Assembly (NCBI GenBank): GCA_039096225.1
Contig: JBBPEB010000006.1
Location: forward strand, 669,501-733,500
Source: Blastocystis sp. Blastoise
Lineage: Eukaryota; Sar; Bigyra; Opalinata; Blastocystidae
Reading direction: 5' to 3'
DNA length: 64,000 nucleotides
Numbering within the stretch: the stretch's first letter is position 1; each line of letters starts with the position of its first letter. Shown here piece by piece: positions 12,701 to 23,836 of this stretch. A model generated the notes under the pieces. That model was not told where the DNA came from and searched no databases. It saw only the letters and a program-made list of their open reading frames with translations. The position numbers were made by a program, and so were the translations under genes.

Positions 12701-14388
12701 CTAAACGAAGAGAATTCTGGGTGAATACGTTAGATGAAATCAAAGAAAAAATAAATTCATTAAACACAATTCCTATTAGTCCTCATCAAAAATTAATAAC
12801 TCTTCGTCAATATATTATTCCTTGTATTGAATTCTTGGCTAGAAATGGTGATACTAATATACTTAAAATAAAAGAACTGGATGTACTAATAAGAAATAAT
12901 GTTAAGAATTGGAATGGATGTTCTTCTGTCTGGCCTAAAGACTTTTATAGCACCTCAATACGAGATGGTGGACTTGGTGTTACTTCGTTGTTAGATAGGT
13001 ATTATATTGGTAAAGCTTCTCTACTGGTAAGAATGGCTAATTCAAATGATATAAATATTAGAAATACTTTATATTATGCTCTTAGATATACTACTCTACA
13101 AAATTCTCTATATGTGATTAATGATCCAATAAACTATATGAGAGGCCATATTCCTACTGGAATCCCTGAAAATAGAAAGAAAGATTTGGTATTCTTTAAT
13201 CTATCTATCAACAACATTAACAAACCCTTAAAAGCAAAGAAAGAAAATAATACTGTTATTCCTCTAGATATAGACTTTACTACACTGAACCATCCCTTCC
13301 CTTATATAAGAAAAGCTATTGATGCTATAGTTGCGTTAAACATGGACATATGTTACTATGAGAATAATCCGAAAAATGGAGCTGGAATAAGAATAAGAAG
13401 TACTGATAATAGTATATCGAAATTTATAGAAGCGAAAGATGTGAAACGTAAAATGTGCAAATTATTAAATGAATCTTTGAAAATAAGACATGCTTCTATG
13501 CTGAAAGAATACTCCTATTTACAATATACTAAATACTTAAATAATAATATATCGTGTAATAAATGGATATACAAAACAAAACATATTAATCCTTCAAAAT
13601 ACTGTGCCTTATTGAATCTTCGAATGAGAACCCTATATACTGGTGAGATGGCTTATAGAAGACAAAATCCAAAAGGAAAGAAACCTACTCTACAGGATAC
13701 TGTCGCTTTATGTCCTTATTGTTTGAAAACTAAAAATGAATCAAAAATACATAGTCAAACCCACATCATGACTACCTGTGCTAGAATCTCTAGAAATGAA
13801 AATGGACACGATCTGATTAGCAAAAGACATAATGAAATACGAGAATGTTTAGCTAGATCTTTGGCAAAAACTCTTCCTTATACTATTTTTAAAGTCAATC
13901 AAGAAAAATCAATGAATACTATTCTATATGATGGTAAGAATAAAGAACAATGGGCTAATCGGCGTCCAGATATTATAATTACAAGTGAGAAAGAAATAAG
14001 AATGGTAGAAATTGGTGTTACTTATGAACAAGTAGATGGAACTCGTGATACTCTCTTAGAAATGAAACATACTAAAGATCATTCATATGATGAAGCTATA
14101 CAAAAATTACAACATGATTTCCCTAATAAACAAATCTCCTACTATACTGTTATACTTGGTGCTTCTGGGACAATTCCTGAATCTACTATTCATAATATAT
14201 CTCAAGTTTCAAAACTCAAAGGAAGATATCTTTACTTCTTAATATCAAAAATTAATGATATAGTCTTAGAATGGGCCTATAAGTATTGGAGACTATCTCT
14301 TTCTGATTCTAGACTAATTACAAAAAATATTTCTAGACTACATTCTTCTGCTGCTCATATTGAATTAACTCAACGAAATATGGAATAA
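6781..14388 (+). CDS. LINE polyprotein copy 2: giant ORF with RT and restriction-like endonuclease
   Basis: This is an intact 2,535-codon frame. I chose the ATG at 6781; the frame is open further upstream, but that stretch is the tail of copy 1 and has no in-frame ATG. Residues 1 to about 1,500 are low-complexity (Asn, Thr, Ser, Ile), with no recognisable zinc finger or AP endonuclease. The RT spans roughly residues 1,600-2,050 (PGPNGLPYE about 1,643; YADD about 1,887). The CPYC knuckle lies near 2,310 and the PD...E nuclease near 2,395. R2-like elements usually encode 1,000-1,300 residues, so the N-terminal extension is unusual. It is nearly identical to copy 1 in the RT and nuclease regions, with most changes at third positions or in the N-terminal tract. 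Both copies look competent. Confidence 0.93.
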   Translation: MQSAIQISNNASVPESKLQHDLLQSVDKGQNSSVSSSVCAREDDKMISDEGNTQEFLGASKNQKQIKYAQNGLPIQEKENFSGCEIPGNSEASRGSSITLKDPPNNNGYLQPKNNPEKDISSSTSISTTTLPLHNQNSPIPLETEVFYIETSTLAKKRKMSPVCTDFMSLRKKKDGDELVEPTMSTKDAVNSLSTKNDDTTKKNDWNFSSTKTSWSSNYSVQSSWSTDINIWIDYDDPRNTMKPTSTFSMNFGTTNDETTTIPLDESNTMNETTMNPSMNETTQNLQEIIPNSSQSKEIRNENEMKDVLMNTEENNVINIDTTVVDVNDKMDDEIQKSNINIELNENNIDNSMNENTPSESSNSPESSNSPPTPTLSQLLHQRIFPNDTNPPSWAQNNNISTLELSSSSSTNTSINTSINTNNNTLLTTNNQSNDIQHNSSLSSEDELITMNLSDEEQESSYDTLDDIHTYTPNEILGEYEIPTIDNILETTHGNNFNILLPTNIYTITSPPTNFPTKFNWLFPAKPEFLIGYNTIKKHKNGKKWNNIESLKEFINHFTLMFIYEKRKNRPRIQKRITRQKSFSMLFPQSSVNTLFYLLRTLRNIYSNKHRNSSAPINEVAKQNDIPIKERITPSDTTNNYIQNEIDDNTHTNMGTFLSPVPSDSITTIEPTIPSISNSIINSNSIPIHISSSSTNTTNNIDTPIIMNTTINPDDHTIIESPISIESPITVNLSSTIESPISIESPSNIDSTNLSSSMNIEQINTNITKNTIISSPSINNTQLSPNNSMENIDMELDIDINSIPSTLNTIDSNTNNINQQKESIHKDLVNNTMNITTNKEIATSIANEEENIQNKRNTINLDTTNTQINNTTTIQNQNEYYDISSDESIINISSMSTSTTTSPMNSPIPLENHISLSTIDFNFTPIISTQKDTNESKKTTTETTTTIETTTTSLPINTNEIINNNNTIDIDIDIDQNMNNSETNSPMNTMEIQEEIASTTMNTNNDTMMDIESSNTQEQTFTNNSTQKNKKNSTQKGNKNKNNKNKSKYDDYIKAPRIPNTEDLLSTYSPINIQKTIQFSKTIKVDNTPKRRLSSMAIHKLGNWKSFIRFNKFIENKLIPLVTPFPISSDEPNTIQMNNEMINSFNNICDYIQNELYNWIYNNSIPTYRSWHDNNLNNNSSTKKYNTIYRKNNRYSPSQKNSYNDKNSSNKYSYAGKNNKNRNGNSYRSNNQYRNSKKTYTRKNNQYRKKYMNTHDISQNNRGYGQNRSHIDSTPNNLQNTTNNMDDMDTHDISQNNHGNTQNRYDTQNIPGNNHDYNQHRYNRRKNNYNHPINNYSNKNKYKKNNNYKNYMDLSPSTNNNNTTTTNRSTTINGTTPSTNVTTSTTSPPPTTTTPTNNTNTIHMNNNFKQTNDDFFDNNPFRKSTDNEIEALKKYYNNLKSNLDTLKYDLNHNIIPNIPETELYTISSTLSESILNWKNKLQSITLFDEDEELKINILNILQKDNENNITPLLTLEQWKEILNLIMNEIESCLWNINQLKEAKIRITSINDAKKIQSEFDKNTKAFLRSKVFSKTTPRYCEIPSKDLQEQFTKLYDSQETSDNILLPDIIKSNTKQLLNPPALNKITYERIKHALKFLPNNSTPGPNGLPYEVYKYSSSACSLLAYILEICRSNGITLKSWSSSITCLLDKNKSDPSSLGNWRPLALQNTESKILSSIMVTYMNELNNKQNFMSKYQKGFISGIPGCEELNFILQNYIANFKLSRRAKTAAYFTFLDLEKAYDTVPQRLMHQILQYMNFPIDFRNIILSLYSSANTVIRLTKNSYTDPIYLKRGIRQGDPLSPLLFNIILNPLLNYLNNNQAMMMNIKDNTTPNNPIVISESNAYAYADDIVLLANNKEDTEALLGKVKEILNIYHMKLSVNKCKCLAMKYSNDGNRKLTYTPPPPTYNNEVITLLKDTEIQRYLGCPMGESITKRREFWVNTLDEIKEKINSLNTIPISPHQKLITLRQYIIPCIEFLARNGDTNILKIKELDVLIRNNVKNWNGCSSVWPKDFYSTSIRDGGLGVTSLLDRYYIGKASLLVRMANSNDINIRNTLYYALRYTTLQNSLYVINDPINYMRGHIPTGIPENRKKDLVFFNLSINNINKPLKAKKENNTVIPLDIDFTTLNHPFPYIRKAIDAIVALNMDICYYENNPKNGAGIRIRSTDNSISKFIEAKDVKRKMCKLLNESLKIRHASMLKEYSYLQYTKYLNNNISCNKWIYKTKHINPSKYCALLNLRMRTLYTGEMAYRRQNPKGKKPTLQDTVALCPYCLKTKNESKIHSQTHIMTTCARISRNENGHDLISKRHNEIRECLARSLAKTLPYTIFKVNQEKSMNTILYDGKNKEQWANRRPDIIITSEKEIRMVEIGVTYEQVDGTRDTLLEMKHTKDHSYDEAIQKLQHDFPNKQISYYTVILGASGTIPESTIHNISQVSKLKGRYLYFLISKINDIVLEWAYKYWRLSLSDSRLITKNISRLHSSAAHIELTQRNME

Positions 14389-14409
14389 TATATTATATTA
14401 ATTATATTA

Positions 14410-14475
14410 CTAGGGTAACGCCGCTGGCGCACCGCCTAACGGCGACGCGCCGCGGCTGCGTTGTGCAGTTGGGTT
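14410..14475 (-). repeat. Helitron 3' terminus: GC-rich hairpin and CTAG end
   Basis: On the plus strand CTAG (14410-14413) is followed by a GC-rich patch unlike anything else nearby. GCCG-CT-GGCG-CAC-CGCC-TAA-CGGC (14420-14443) folds into a two-part hairpin, and more GC-rich sequence continues to about 14465. A terminal hairpin roughly ten bases before CTRR is the transposition stop signal known from Helitrons. Confidence 0.82.
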
Positions 14476-14645
14476 TTAAAATTATTTCTTTAACTTTATT
14501 GAACAAAACAACCTTGTTTATTATAAACATTTTAAAAACAAATAAAAAGTGAAGAAGTAATAGATTAAAAAGAAAAAATAATTAACAAACATAAAACAAA
14601 AACAAACAAATATAACAAAAGAAGAAAAAAGAAAAAATAAAACAT
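14476..14645. other. AT-rich 3' flank of the Helitron gene
   Basis: This is the short untranslated stretch between the stop codon of the Rep-helicase gene and the terminal hairpin. It is A-rich on the plus strand. I see no gene. Confidence 0.6.
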
Positions 14646-17600
14646 TTAATTGTTTAGAGTAGACCTGAAGACCACGTTCTTAGTAAATATTTCATTACTA
14701 CTACTAATCATCTTACCTTGAGAGACACTATCAACTACCTTAATAAAAAGAGAGTTGAAAGATCGAGCACGACTGAAAGCAACATAGAGTTGACCATGAG
14801 AGAAGACAGGACGATCTAAATAAACACCAACTCTTTCAAATGTTTGTCCTTGAGATTTGTTAATAGTCATTGCGAACGCTAAACGAATAGGAAATTGTCT
14901 TCTGGATATAATAATAGGAAGATCTTCAGGATTTGAATTACAGATGATTCTTGGAATAATAACAGTACGTTCATCAATAGTAAGAGAAGGAGGAGGATTT
15001 AAAATAGTAGCAGTAATATTATTTGATCCTAATCGAGTAACTATAAGTCTAGTACCATTACATAATCCTTTAGAAGGATTAAGATTTCTTAAAAGCATAA
15101 TGATACAACCTATTTTTAAATTTAATATATGAGGAGGCATTCCAGAAGGTGTTTGAGAATTGATAAACTCGATAGGATAATTTGATTCTGGATCATCTGT
15201 TTCAGAATCAAGAATAGAATCAGAAGAGATATAAGGAGTAGTAGTTCCAGAAAGAAGATTATCAACAATGAAATCATTTAAAGTACCAACACAATCATTA
15301 GTAGAAGCTAATATAACAGAAGAAGCTAATCGTTTGATATCAGAATCAAGAGAAGTATTGATTCGATGTCCAAATACAGTAACACATAAATCATCATTCA
15401 CAATACATTGAGGAGGAATAGGAATATAATCTATATCTAAATGATGACTAATAGTATAATTATTAGAAAGAACACCATCTCCTACTTGTAATAACCATTG
15501 TCTAAAATCATCTGCTCCTTCTAAAGCTCTCATATTTCTCGATAAATGAATAACATTATTCTTTATAGAATTCCATAACGAACAAAACTTTATAGAAGAA
15601 CTAACAATCTGAGCTTGAGTTCCTTTTCTTATAACTGGTAAACATTGTCTGAAATCTCCTCCTAATACTACTGTTTTACCACCAAAAGGAATATCTAATT
15701 CTGTATTCATTATATCACATAATAATCTATGTACTACCATAAAACAATCACCTTTCATCATAGGAGCTTCATCCCATATTATTAAATCAGCTATTCTTAT
15801 TTCTTCTACTTTTCTTCTATCTCTAGCTAAATCTATATTTGAAGTAGAATCAGGATCAACATTCAAAGGAATACCAAATTGTTTATGAGCTGTTCTACCA
15901 CCTGGTAATAAAGTAGAAGCAATTCCTGTTGAAGCTACAGGTAATACATTCTTATTATGTCCACGTAAATAACTTAATAAACTATTATATAAGAAAGTCT
16001 TTCCACTTCCACCTGGACCATCTATAAAGAAACATAACTTATCTTCTATTCTACTACTTTCTATTGAATGAATTACTCTATCAAATGCATTTCTTTGTTC
16101 TTCATTTAATAATTCTATTACTCTATTAGCTTCTTGTAATTCTAATGTAGGATTATAATTATAATCATTATAATGATGTTGTTCTTCTACTTGAGGTAAT
16201 CCTAAATCATTATAATTCACTCCTATACTTATCATCATCTCTTTTATATCTTGTAAAGTACGTATTTCATAATCTTGAAGAACACTATTAGTATCATCTT
16301 CTATAACACTTGATGAATCTAAATCTTGAGCTAAAGGAGTATTTATATAATCTATTTCATTATTATGCATTGAATGTTTATAATCCTCACTAAGAAATGA
16401 TTTAAATCGAATCCAAAACTCTTTCACATTTGTTAATAATGATTCTGAAATATAAGTAATAAATAATTGTCTCAATTGACATGGAGTAGCAAAAACAATA
16501 GCTTCTGAAAATGAATCAAATACTTCTCTCTCATTATTCAATAATCCTCTTGCTATAGCTGCTTCACTAAAGGTTCTATAAGGTTCATTACTATTCAATC
16601 CTTTTACTATCTTCAAAGAATCAAAGCTATCAGCTCCTTTCGTATTCAATAATAATAATCTCAAAGCATATCGTTCCTTATCTTTTGGATTCACATAATA
16701 CATTCTTCCTAAAGCTTTTATATCTCTCTGACGTCTATTCCAAGTATTTGTATTTGATTTCCATACATAATATTTTGGTATTTCATGATAAGCATAAATA
16801 GGATATTTCTCATCTAATATTTTCAATAATTCTTCTGATATATTATCATCATCTACTTCATAACTATTTATTCTATTTATCTCTTCTAAACGAACTTGAA
16901 TCAATTCTCTTTCTTCTTCTACATTATTCATATTACGAATACCATGCTTCTTCTCTATATAATAATAAGTATATATCTTTCTTTGATTCTGAACTTCTTT
17001 CTCTAAATCAAAGTATTTTGTTAATTTAGTACCTTTCTCTAAACTATTTCTTAATGCTTCTTCTTCGTGTCCTTCTCGAAATAATATATATGGATCATCA
17101 GGTAAATGAATAGGTAATCTATTAATAGAAACAGAATTATAAGTAATTTCAAAACAATTCAAACGATAAGAAGCTTCAGGAGGAGAAACATATCGACAAT
17201 CTAAATAAGCTTGAGTTTCATCTACTATTCCATTATCATTCACTCTTCGTAATTGAGCTATCACAGAATCATTTCCTTTTAATGCATATTTATATATATA
17301 TTTAGTACTTTGAATATTACAACATACTTCTACATTAATATGAGCTTGATATTTCAATAATAAATAAGGATTATAAGGAACTACCCAACGATTATCAATA
17401 GTATAAGTATTATGACTACGAATAAGAGTAATAGTTCTATCAGGAATATTTCTTCTTTGATATAAAGGATAAGAATTTAAATGACAATTAGTTTGCTCTA
17501 TATATTCTTTTGGAAATCTCTTACTACATTTACCTGTTGATCTATCAATACAAACACAATTCGTATCATAATCAGGACCACATGGACCATGAATCATATG

Positions 17601-19657
17601 TTTCTTAACTAATTCATAAAGAAGAGGAGTTGATTCTTTATCAGGAATCTCTGCACTTATTATACTATCTACTTCATCTTCTGTTCTATATTTAGAATTC
17701 GTATCTAAAATAATTAATATATGAGAATGTGGTAAACCTCTCTTTTGGAATTCTACTGAATATAATAAAGCTTCTACCGTACCAAATATATTCTTATCCT
17801 TTATATCAGAAAGCAATTGTTTCAACTTTAAATGAAACACTCTTGAAACTAAATCTGGAAATTCATTAACAGTATAACCTTCTGGAATATTATTCTTTAT
17901 TTCTAACCAATCTGGATTGCAAGTAAATGTAATAAATAAATCAGGTTTACCATATTCTCGAACTACACTCATAGCATCCATATATTTCTGTTGTAAATTT
18001 CTTGGACTACCAACAAAAGAAGAAGGTAATATAATAGCTTTACCTATTCTATCTATATTTCTATCATTCTCATTTATTTGGTCTCCTCTCTCTTCTAACA
18101 TATTATTTATATTCTGATAAGTAGATGCTCTTAATTTATTTTGATTATTTCGTATATAATTAATTCTATTTTGTTCAACACGGATATAATTATCAGTAAT
18201 ATATTGTAAAGTTAATTTCTTATATTTTAATAAATAATTATCATAAGGTGGATCTTTCATTTGAAGCATATAATTATAATATTCTAACATCGTAATAGTT
18301 ATTTGATTAGAACGATTCAATGATAATAAATCTGGATACCAACCTTGTCTTCCAGTTGGAAACATAACTGGATAAACCATACAATCTATATATGAATTAG
18401 TATTCTTCATTACTATATATTGACCTGAAGTATAACGATTCTGTTCATTATTACTATTAGTAGCTACTATTTCCATACCACTTCTAGGAAAACAACAATA
18501 ACTTCTTTCTGGCATTACTCCTCCTTCTCTATATTGATATATTACTGCTACTTCATCTACTTGAGGAGTATTATATCTTCTTATATCAGGTACTTCTCTT
18601 CTTTGTTTCTTAAATTCTATTAATAAATTAATATTACTTCTATTCATTTGACTATTCTCTTCTATTACTTCATCTACTCTTTCTCGAAGTGAATTATATA
18701 TTTGAGCTAATGGATGATATTCTCTTATTGTACTATCTAATATTTGTAAAATATTTGGTTTTAAATCACAAAAATATCGATTCATACTTCTCATATGAGT
18801 AGCTTCATCTCCATCTATCATATAATATTGATTGAATACAGGATGTCTTGTAGGATCATTCACATCAAAATCTAAAGCACTCTTAAAAGTATGATATATA
18901 TTACCTCCACATTTAAATAGTAAAGGTCCAGAAGAATTTCTTAAATCATCATCAGAAGTATTATTTCCAGCTAAAGAAGCTAAAGCAACAGAATTATTAT
19001 ATCGAATTATATTATTAATAAATTCTCTTGAATCTGGATTATCTCTTTGTAATAAAGAACGAATAGTATTAGGAAGATCAGGAAGTTCAGGAAGAACTAC
19101 TTTACCACTACCACAGCAAGTATAAAACTTATCATTCATTCCTTTCTCTAATTCAAAATGTTTAGCATGACAATATTCACAATGAACATTAAAATCACCT
19201 AAATAATTAGCTTTATAAGTATTCAATGCTTCATTTAATACAAAATCACCATGAGAATCTATATAAAATAATATAAAATCAATATTAAATATATATAAAT
19301 ACTTCTTTGAATAGAAGCAATACAATTATGTAATCCAGGATATAATAATCTTTGTTGATTATCTATAAAAATAATTTTATTATTTAATTATTTATAAAGG
19401 ATTATAAAATATAAATAGCATACAAATATCTAAAGCTCTTCTTCTTCCTCTATTAATAATAGGATGAATAGTTATGTCTTTTTCAACTATAAAGAAGTAT
19501 TAAATAAATATATTTAAATAATAAAAAAACATACTATTATCTGCTATAGGTCTTCTAATAGTTCTTACAACTGGTATTTCATCATTGTTTTGAGTATTAC
19601 TATTGATATCAGGAAAAGGATCAATATAATCAGAATCAGAATCATTATCAGAAAAAT

Positions 19658-19749
<92 letters not shown>

Positions 19750-22700
19750 TTAGGTGTTGTTGTTATAATTTCTGATTCATTATCATTATTTAAATTAATA
19801 TGAGGAATATTTGTTATCAAACTTAAAGGAGGAAGAATAGGACTTAAATCAGGAATAGTTAAATAACTATTCATGATGGAATTAATAGATCTATTATTTC
19901 TTTGTATTATTGTTTCATTATTATTAGTATTAGTGTTATTTATAGAATGATTCGTATTATCATTAATGATTACAGAATTATTATTGTTAGATATATTTAC
20001 ATCAGTTGGAATAGTACTAACAACAGGTAAAGAGTGTGAAGAAGTATTAATAGAATCATTATTATTATTAGAAACTGAAATATTATTTTCTGTAGGTTGT
20101 ATAATAGTAGTTGATATAGGAATAGATGAATTATTATTATTTATTGGACTTTGAACAATAGATATGTTATTGATTGATTGATTTATTGGATTCATTTGAT
20201 TGAATAAGTTTGAACCATTATTTAACATAGAATTATTATTATTTATTTGTGAATAACTATTATCTATATCAATATCAATATTGTTATTTGAAATATTGTT
20301 TTGAATGTTTTGTAAAGGAATATTATTTTGTATATTAAAAGTCGAAAACAAAGCTAAAGGTTTTAAATTAAAACCAAATGATTTAGATAAATCATTATTA
20401 TTTATTTTATCCTTATTGGAACCTATATATATTAATAGTTAGATATTAATTATATTATGTTTAAGTTTAGAATAAAGTTTAGTTGTGTAGTATATAAATT
20501 AACTTTCATTGTTATAGTTGTTGAAGTAATTATTAATTAATATAAAGTATAACCTTTATTAATATAATATAATACATAGATATAGTATGATAATATATAT
20601 ATTAATATAAAGTATAACATTTATTAATATAATATAAGTCATAAGTATAGTATGATATATATTAATTAATATAAAGTATAACCTTCATCAATATAATATG
20701 ATACATAAGTATAGTATGATATATTAATTAATATAAAGTATAACCTTTATTAATATAATAATACATACATATAGTATAGTATGATATATATTAATTAATA
20801 TAAAATATAACCTTTATTAATATAATAATACATAGAATATAATATGATATATATTAATTAATATAAAGTATAACCTTTATCAATATAATATAATACATAA
20901 GTATAGTATGATATATATTAATTAATATAAAGTATATAATTCTTATTAATATAATAAGTCATAAGTATAGTATGATATATATTTATTAATATAAAGTATA
21001 ACCTTTATTAATATAATAATACATAGTTGTACTATGATATATATTTATTAATATAAAGTATATAACTCTTATTAATATAATATAATACATAGTTATACTA
21101 TGATATATTTATTAATATAAAGTATATAACCTTTATTAATATAATAATACATAGTTATACTATGATATATTTATTAATATAAAGTATATAACCTTTATTA
21201 ATATAATAATACATACATATAGTATGATATATTTATTAATATAAAGTAAAAACTTTATTAATTAACAATTATCTTCAATACTATAATGTAATGAAAGATA
21301 ATATTATAATTAATGAAAACTAATATTAAATAAGTATAGGTAATTAATATTGTATAATTTATTAAACAATCTATATGATTCAACCTCATAGAGGACATCT
21401 ATAGCTATTGTGCTTTGTTACAACATTCTATAAACATATAGCTAACTACCAGTTAATATCATATACAATGTGAGTAAGTGAAGAATCTTAACACTTAGAT
21501 ATCTCATCATTGATAGTATTACATCGGTTAGACTATATAGAGTTAGAAGCGAACAATAGTCAGCAATAGTATGAGTCATATAGGTAATCAATAGTTGTAT
21601 TAATTAAATTAAATACAAATATTAAAATACTCAACACTATTTAATATTAAGTAATTCAAAAATTATCTTAATATCCGACACCTTCCCGTTAATCGACACG
21701 ATTAAAGTAAAATTAAAATAAAAAAAAATAACAAAACAAAAATGAAAAAAGAAAGGATTCTATTAAATATTTAAATACTAAGTAGCTAAAGCTAAGCTTA
21801 GTAAATTAATATATAAATAGATAATAAAAAGAAAGCAGATAACAGAAAGCTATTATCTGTGAAAATAAAATAATAAAACAAAAGAAAAAGAAACTAAAAT
21901 AATAAATAATACTTACCCACAACTTTATTTGAACCTATATAAGTATAGAATATAATATAAGTATATATATACCTTGAATAATTGAAGAATTGTTGACAGC
22001 ATCAATGACTGAAGAATTATTAACACCATCACCTATATATATACAATAGTATAAGTATAAATAAATAAATAAAAAAAAATTATATATATATACCTTTATA
22101 TATATTAGTAGTAATCATATCAAGACCAACATTAGAGTGACAGGATCCCAAATTAAAAGACACACCTATATAGAAATATATAATAAGTAAAACAATATAT
22201 ATATATATATATATATACCTTCTGAAGAAGAAATAGAAGAATGACCATGTACTAACTGAGTTGAAGGACCTATATAAAAACAAATAAGAAAGAATTAAAA
22301 GAATAATAAAATATATATATATATGATATATCTATTTACCTTCAACCTCATAAGGATGATCACAATCAGACACAGTACCATTAGTAGAAGAACCTATACA
22401 TAAAATAAGTTAAATAAAAGAAAATAGATGATATATACCTTTATTATTATTACCATTAGCACCCATCATTGCATTAGAACAACCTATAGATAAATATTGA
22501 CAGGAAATTAAATAAAAATTAAAAGAATAGCAACGTACCTTCAAGACCACTAACACATCTTGCATCAACATCAGCAACAACAGCATCCACAACAACAGAA
22601 GAACCTATAGATAAATATAAATAAAAAAATAAAAATAAATGATTAGCATCATACCTTGAAGACCATGAGTAGAGTTAACATCACCATCAACAGCTCCAGT

Positions 22701-23076
22701 AACAGAATCCACAACAACAGAAGAACCTATAGATAAATAAAAATATAAAAATAAAACCAAATGAATGCCAACATACCTTCAGGACCACACGATAACCTCA
22801 CACCATCATCAGAATAGGACACCAAGGACATAGAAGAGCCTAAGATAATATAAAATAATAAAACAAAAAGAAATGTATAAATATATACCTTCAAGACCAT
22901 ATTGATAAGCACCATCACCATCAATGACATCCATACTTGTATCCTGTTGAGTAGAAGAACCTATATATGAATAATAAAAAAAAATAAATACAATACATAC
23001 TTGACCTTCTCTGAGAAAGGTAGTTTTTTTTGTTCAAGGACCTCCGCCTTGATGACATTCTGCCTTTTCTAGGCAT
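14646..23076 (-). CDS. Helitron Rep-helicase (rolling-circle transposase), 15 exons
   Basis: Manual exons on the minus strand: 23076-23001, 22960-22889, 22839-22777, 22726-22655, 22604-22539, 22483-22439, 22393-22340, 22269-22219, 22165-22094, 22032-21973, 21934-21917, 20422-19535, 19486-19424, 19362-19303, 19258-14646. Every junction is GT-AG in phase 1, and the sum is 2,090 codons plus stop. The N-terminus starts MPRKGRMSSRRRSLNKKN, followed by a Ser/Asp/Asn-rich disordered region with poly-Ser. A C-x2-C...CC finger lies near residues 572-600, then the Helitron_like_N/Rep domain with HUH motif PHSH near 1,063 and the tyrosine motif YIYKYALKG near 1,207. The PIF1-type helicase has Walker A GPGGSGKT near 1,637, Walker B IIWDEAPM, GGDFRQCLPVI, NKSQGQTF and AFSRARS. 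The enzyme should nick the Helitron ends and unwind the strand. The last exon alone carries the catalytic part; the first 11 exons rest on splice logic only. Confidence 0.85.
19658..19750 (-). repeat. Trinucleotide microsatellite coding for poly-Ser
   Basis: An ACT/CTA run of about 90 bases lies inside exon 12 of the Helitron gene. On the coding strand it reads as about 30 Ser codons (AGT). It keeps frame and lies in the disordered N-terminal region. Confidence 0.9.
20530..21250. repeat. AT-rich tandem repeat in a long Helitron intron
   Basis: About a dozen degenerate units of roughly 55-65 bases, each built of ATTAATATAAAGTATA, ACCTTTATTAATATAAT and CATA...AGTATGATATAT. They lie in the 1.5-kb intron between exons 11 and 12 of the Helitron gene. 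No coding potential is seen. Confidence 0.85.
21917..22960 (-). repeat. Array of short phase 1-1 exons with similar starts
   Basis: Ten exons of 18-72 bases are separated by introns of about 35-70 bases. Most begin GTTCTTCT and end (C/G)AAG, then GTATA or GTATG. Two adjacent ones (22726-22655 and 22604-22539) share their first 20 bases, and all encode short Ser/Val/Asp/Gly-rich peptides. The pattern looks like serial duplication of an exon-intron unit of about 120 bases. Confidence 0.7.
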
Positions 23077-23432
23077 CTTATTTAATAATTTAATAAAAAT
23101 AAGTATTTTTATGTAGAAAACAAAAACATATTCACTATTGAACTTTTGAAAAATAGGGTTAATATTTAAAATATGCATATTTAAAAATTAATAGGAATCA
23201 TAAATAACCTCGAATTTTCATTATTATCTTATGCTAAGCTGATAATTGGGTCATTTTTTGTTAAAAACATTTTGGGTACCCAAAAACTATAGTTTTTTAC
23301 ATTTTTTAAATATTTGTTTGTATTGATTGTCTGGGTATGTTTTATTAATTAATTTGATGTTATTTAGTTATTATTTTTATATTTATTTGTATATATTAAT
23401 TTATTTATTTATAATAATACACTTTTCTATAG
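23077..23432. other. Region upstream of the Helitron gene
   Basis: AT-rich sequence that should contain the promoter and 5' UTR of the minus-strand transposase. The self-complementary GGGTACC sits at 23274. I see no clear gene. Confidence 0.4.
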
Positions 23433-23743
23433 GATTCTTTTGTATTTGTCTTGGTTGTGGTGATAGAAGCTTCTTGAAGTGGTCCTGGTTGTGCTATATG
23501 GTTTTTCTAGTGTAAGGTATATAAATATATTATTTATTTCTTAACATCTGTTTTTGTTTTACTAATTGCTTTTTGTTATTATTATTTTTATTATTTATTT
23601 TGTTTATTTTGTCTTTATATATCATTTATTCAATAGTTTTTAATTATTTTTATTCTATAGGAAAGAAAATGTTGTTGATGTGTTGTGGTCTTCGCTTTTT
23701 CATGTCGTTCTTCTTTAGTCTGTGGTTTCAGATTAATCTATTA
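23433..23743 (+). pseudogene. Two exon-like blocks on the plus strand, probably decayed
   Basis: Blocks 23433-23516 and 23661-23743 are each preceded by TTCTATAG and followed by GTATAT, like the splice sites of genes in this window. Read in phase 1 the second is open, while the first meets a TAA at its end. Their GTTGTTGATG and GGTTGTGGTG words resemble the small exons of the transposase, but on the opposite strand. They could be inverted relics of that exon family or chance. Confidence 0.25.
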
Positions 23744-23784
23744 GGTATATATTTATATTTTATTTATTGTTTTCATTTTTATTA

Positions 23785-23801
23785 TTTATTATTTATGTTT
23801 T

Positions 23802-23836
<35 letters not shown>

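Noticed and set aside
14857-18117. Plus-strand ORFs inside the Helitron gene
   Set aside because: They are antisense shadows of the Rep-helicase exon.
21917-23000. CRISPR-like array of spaced repeats
   Set aside because: The regular blocks differ in sequence, have splice sites and join into one reading frame. This is a eukaryotic gene.
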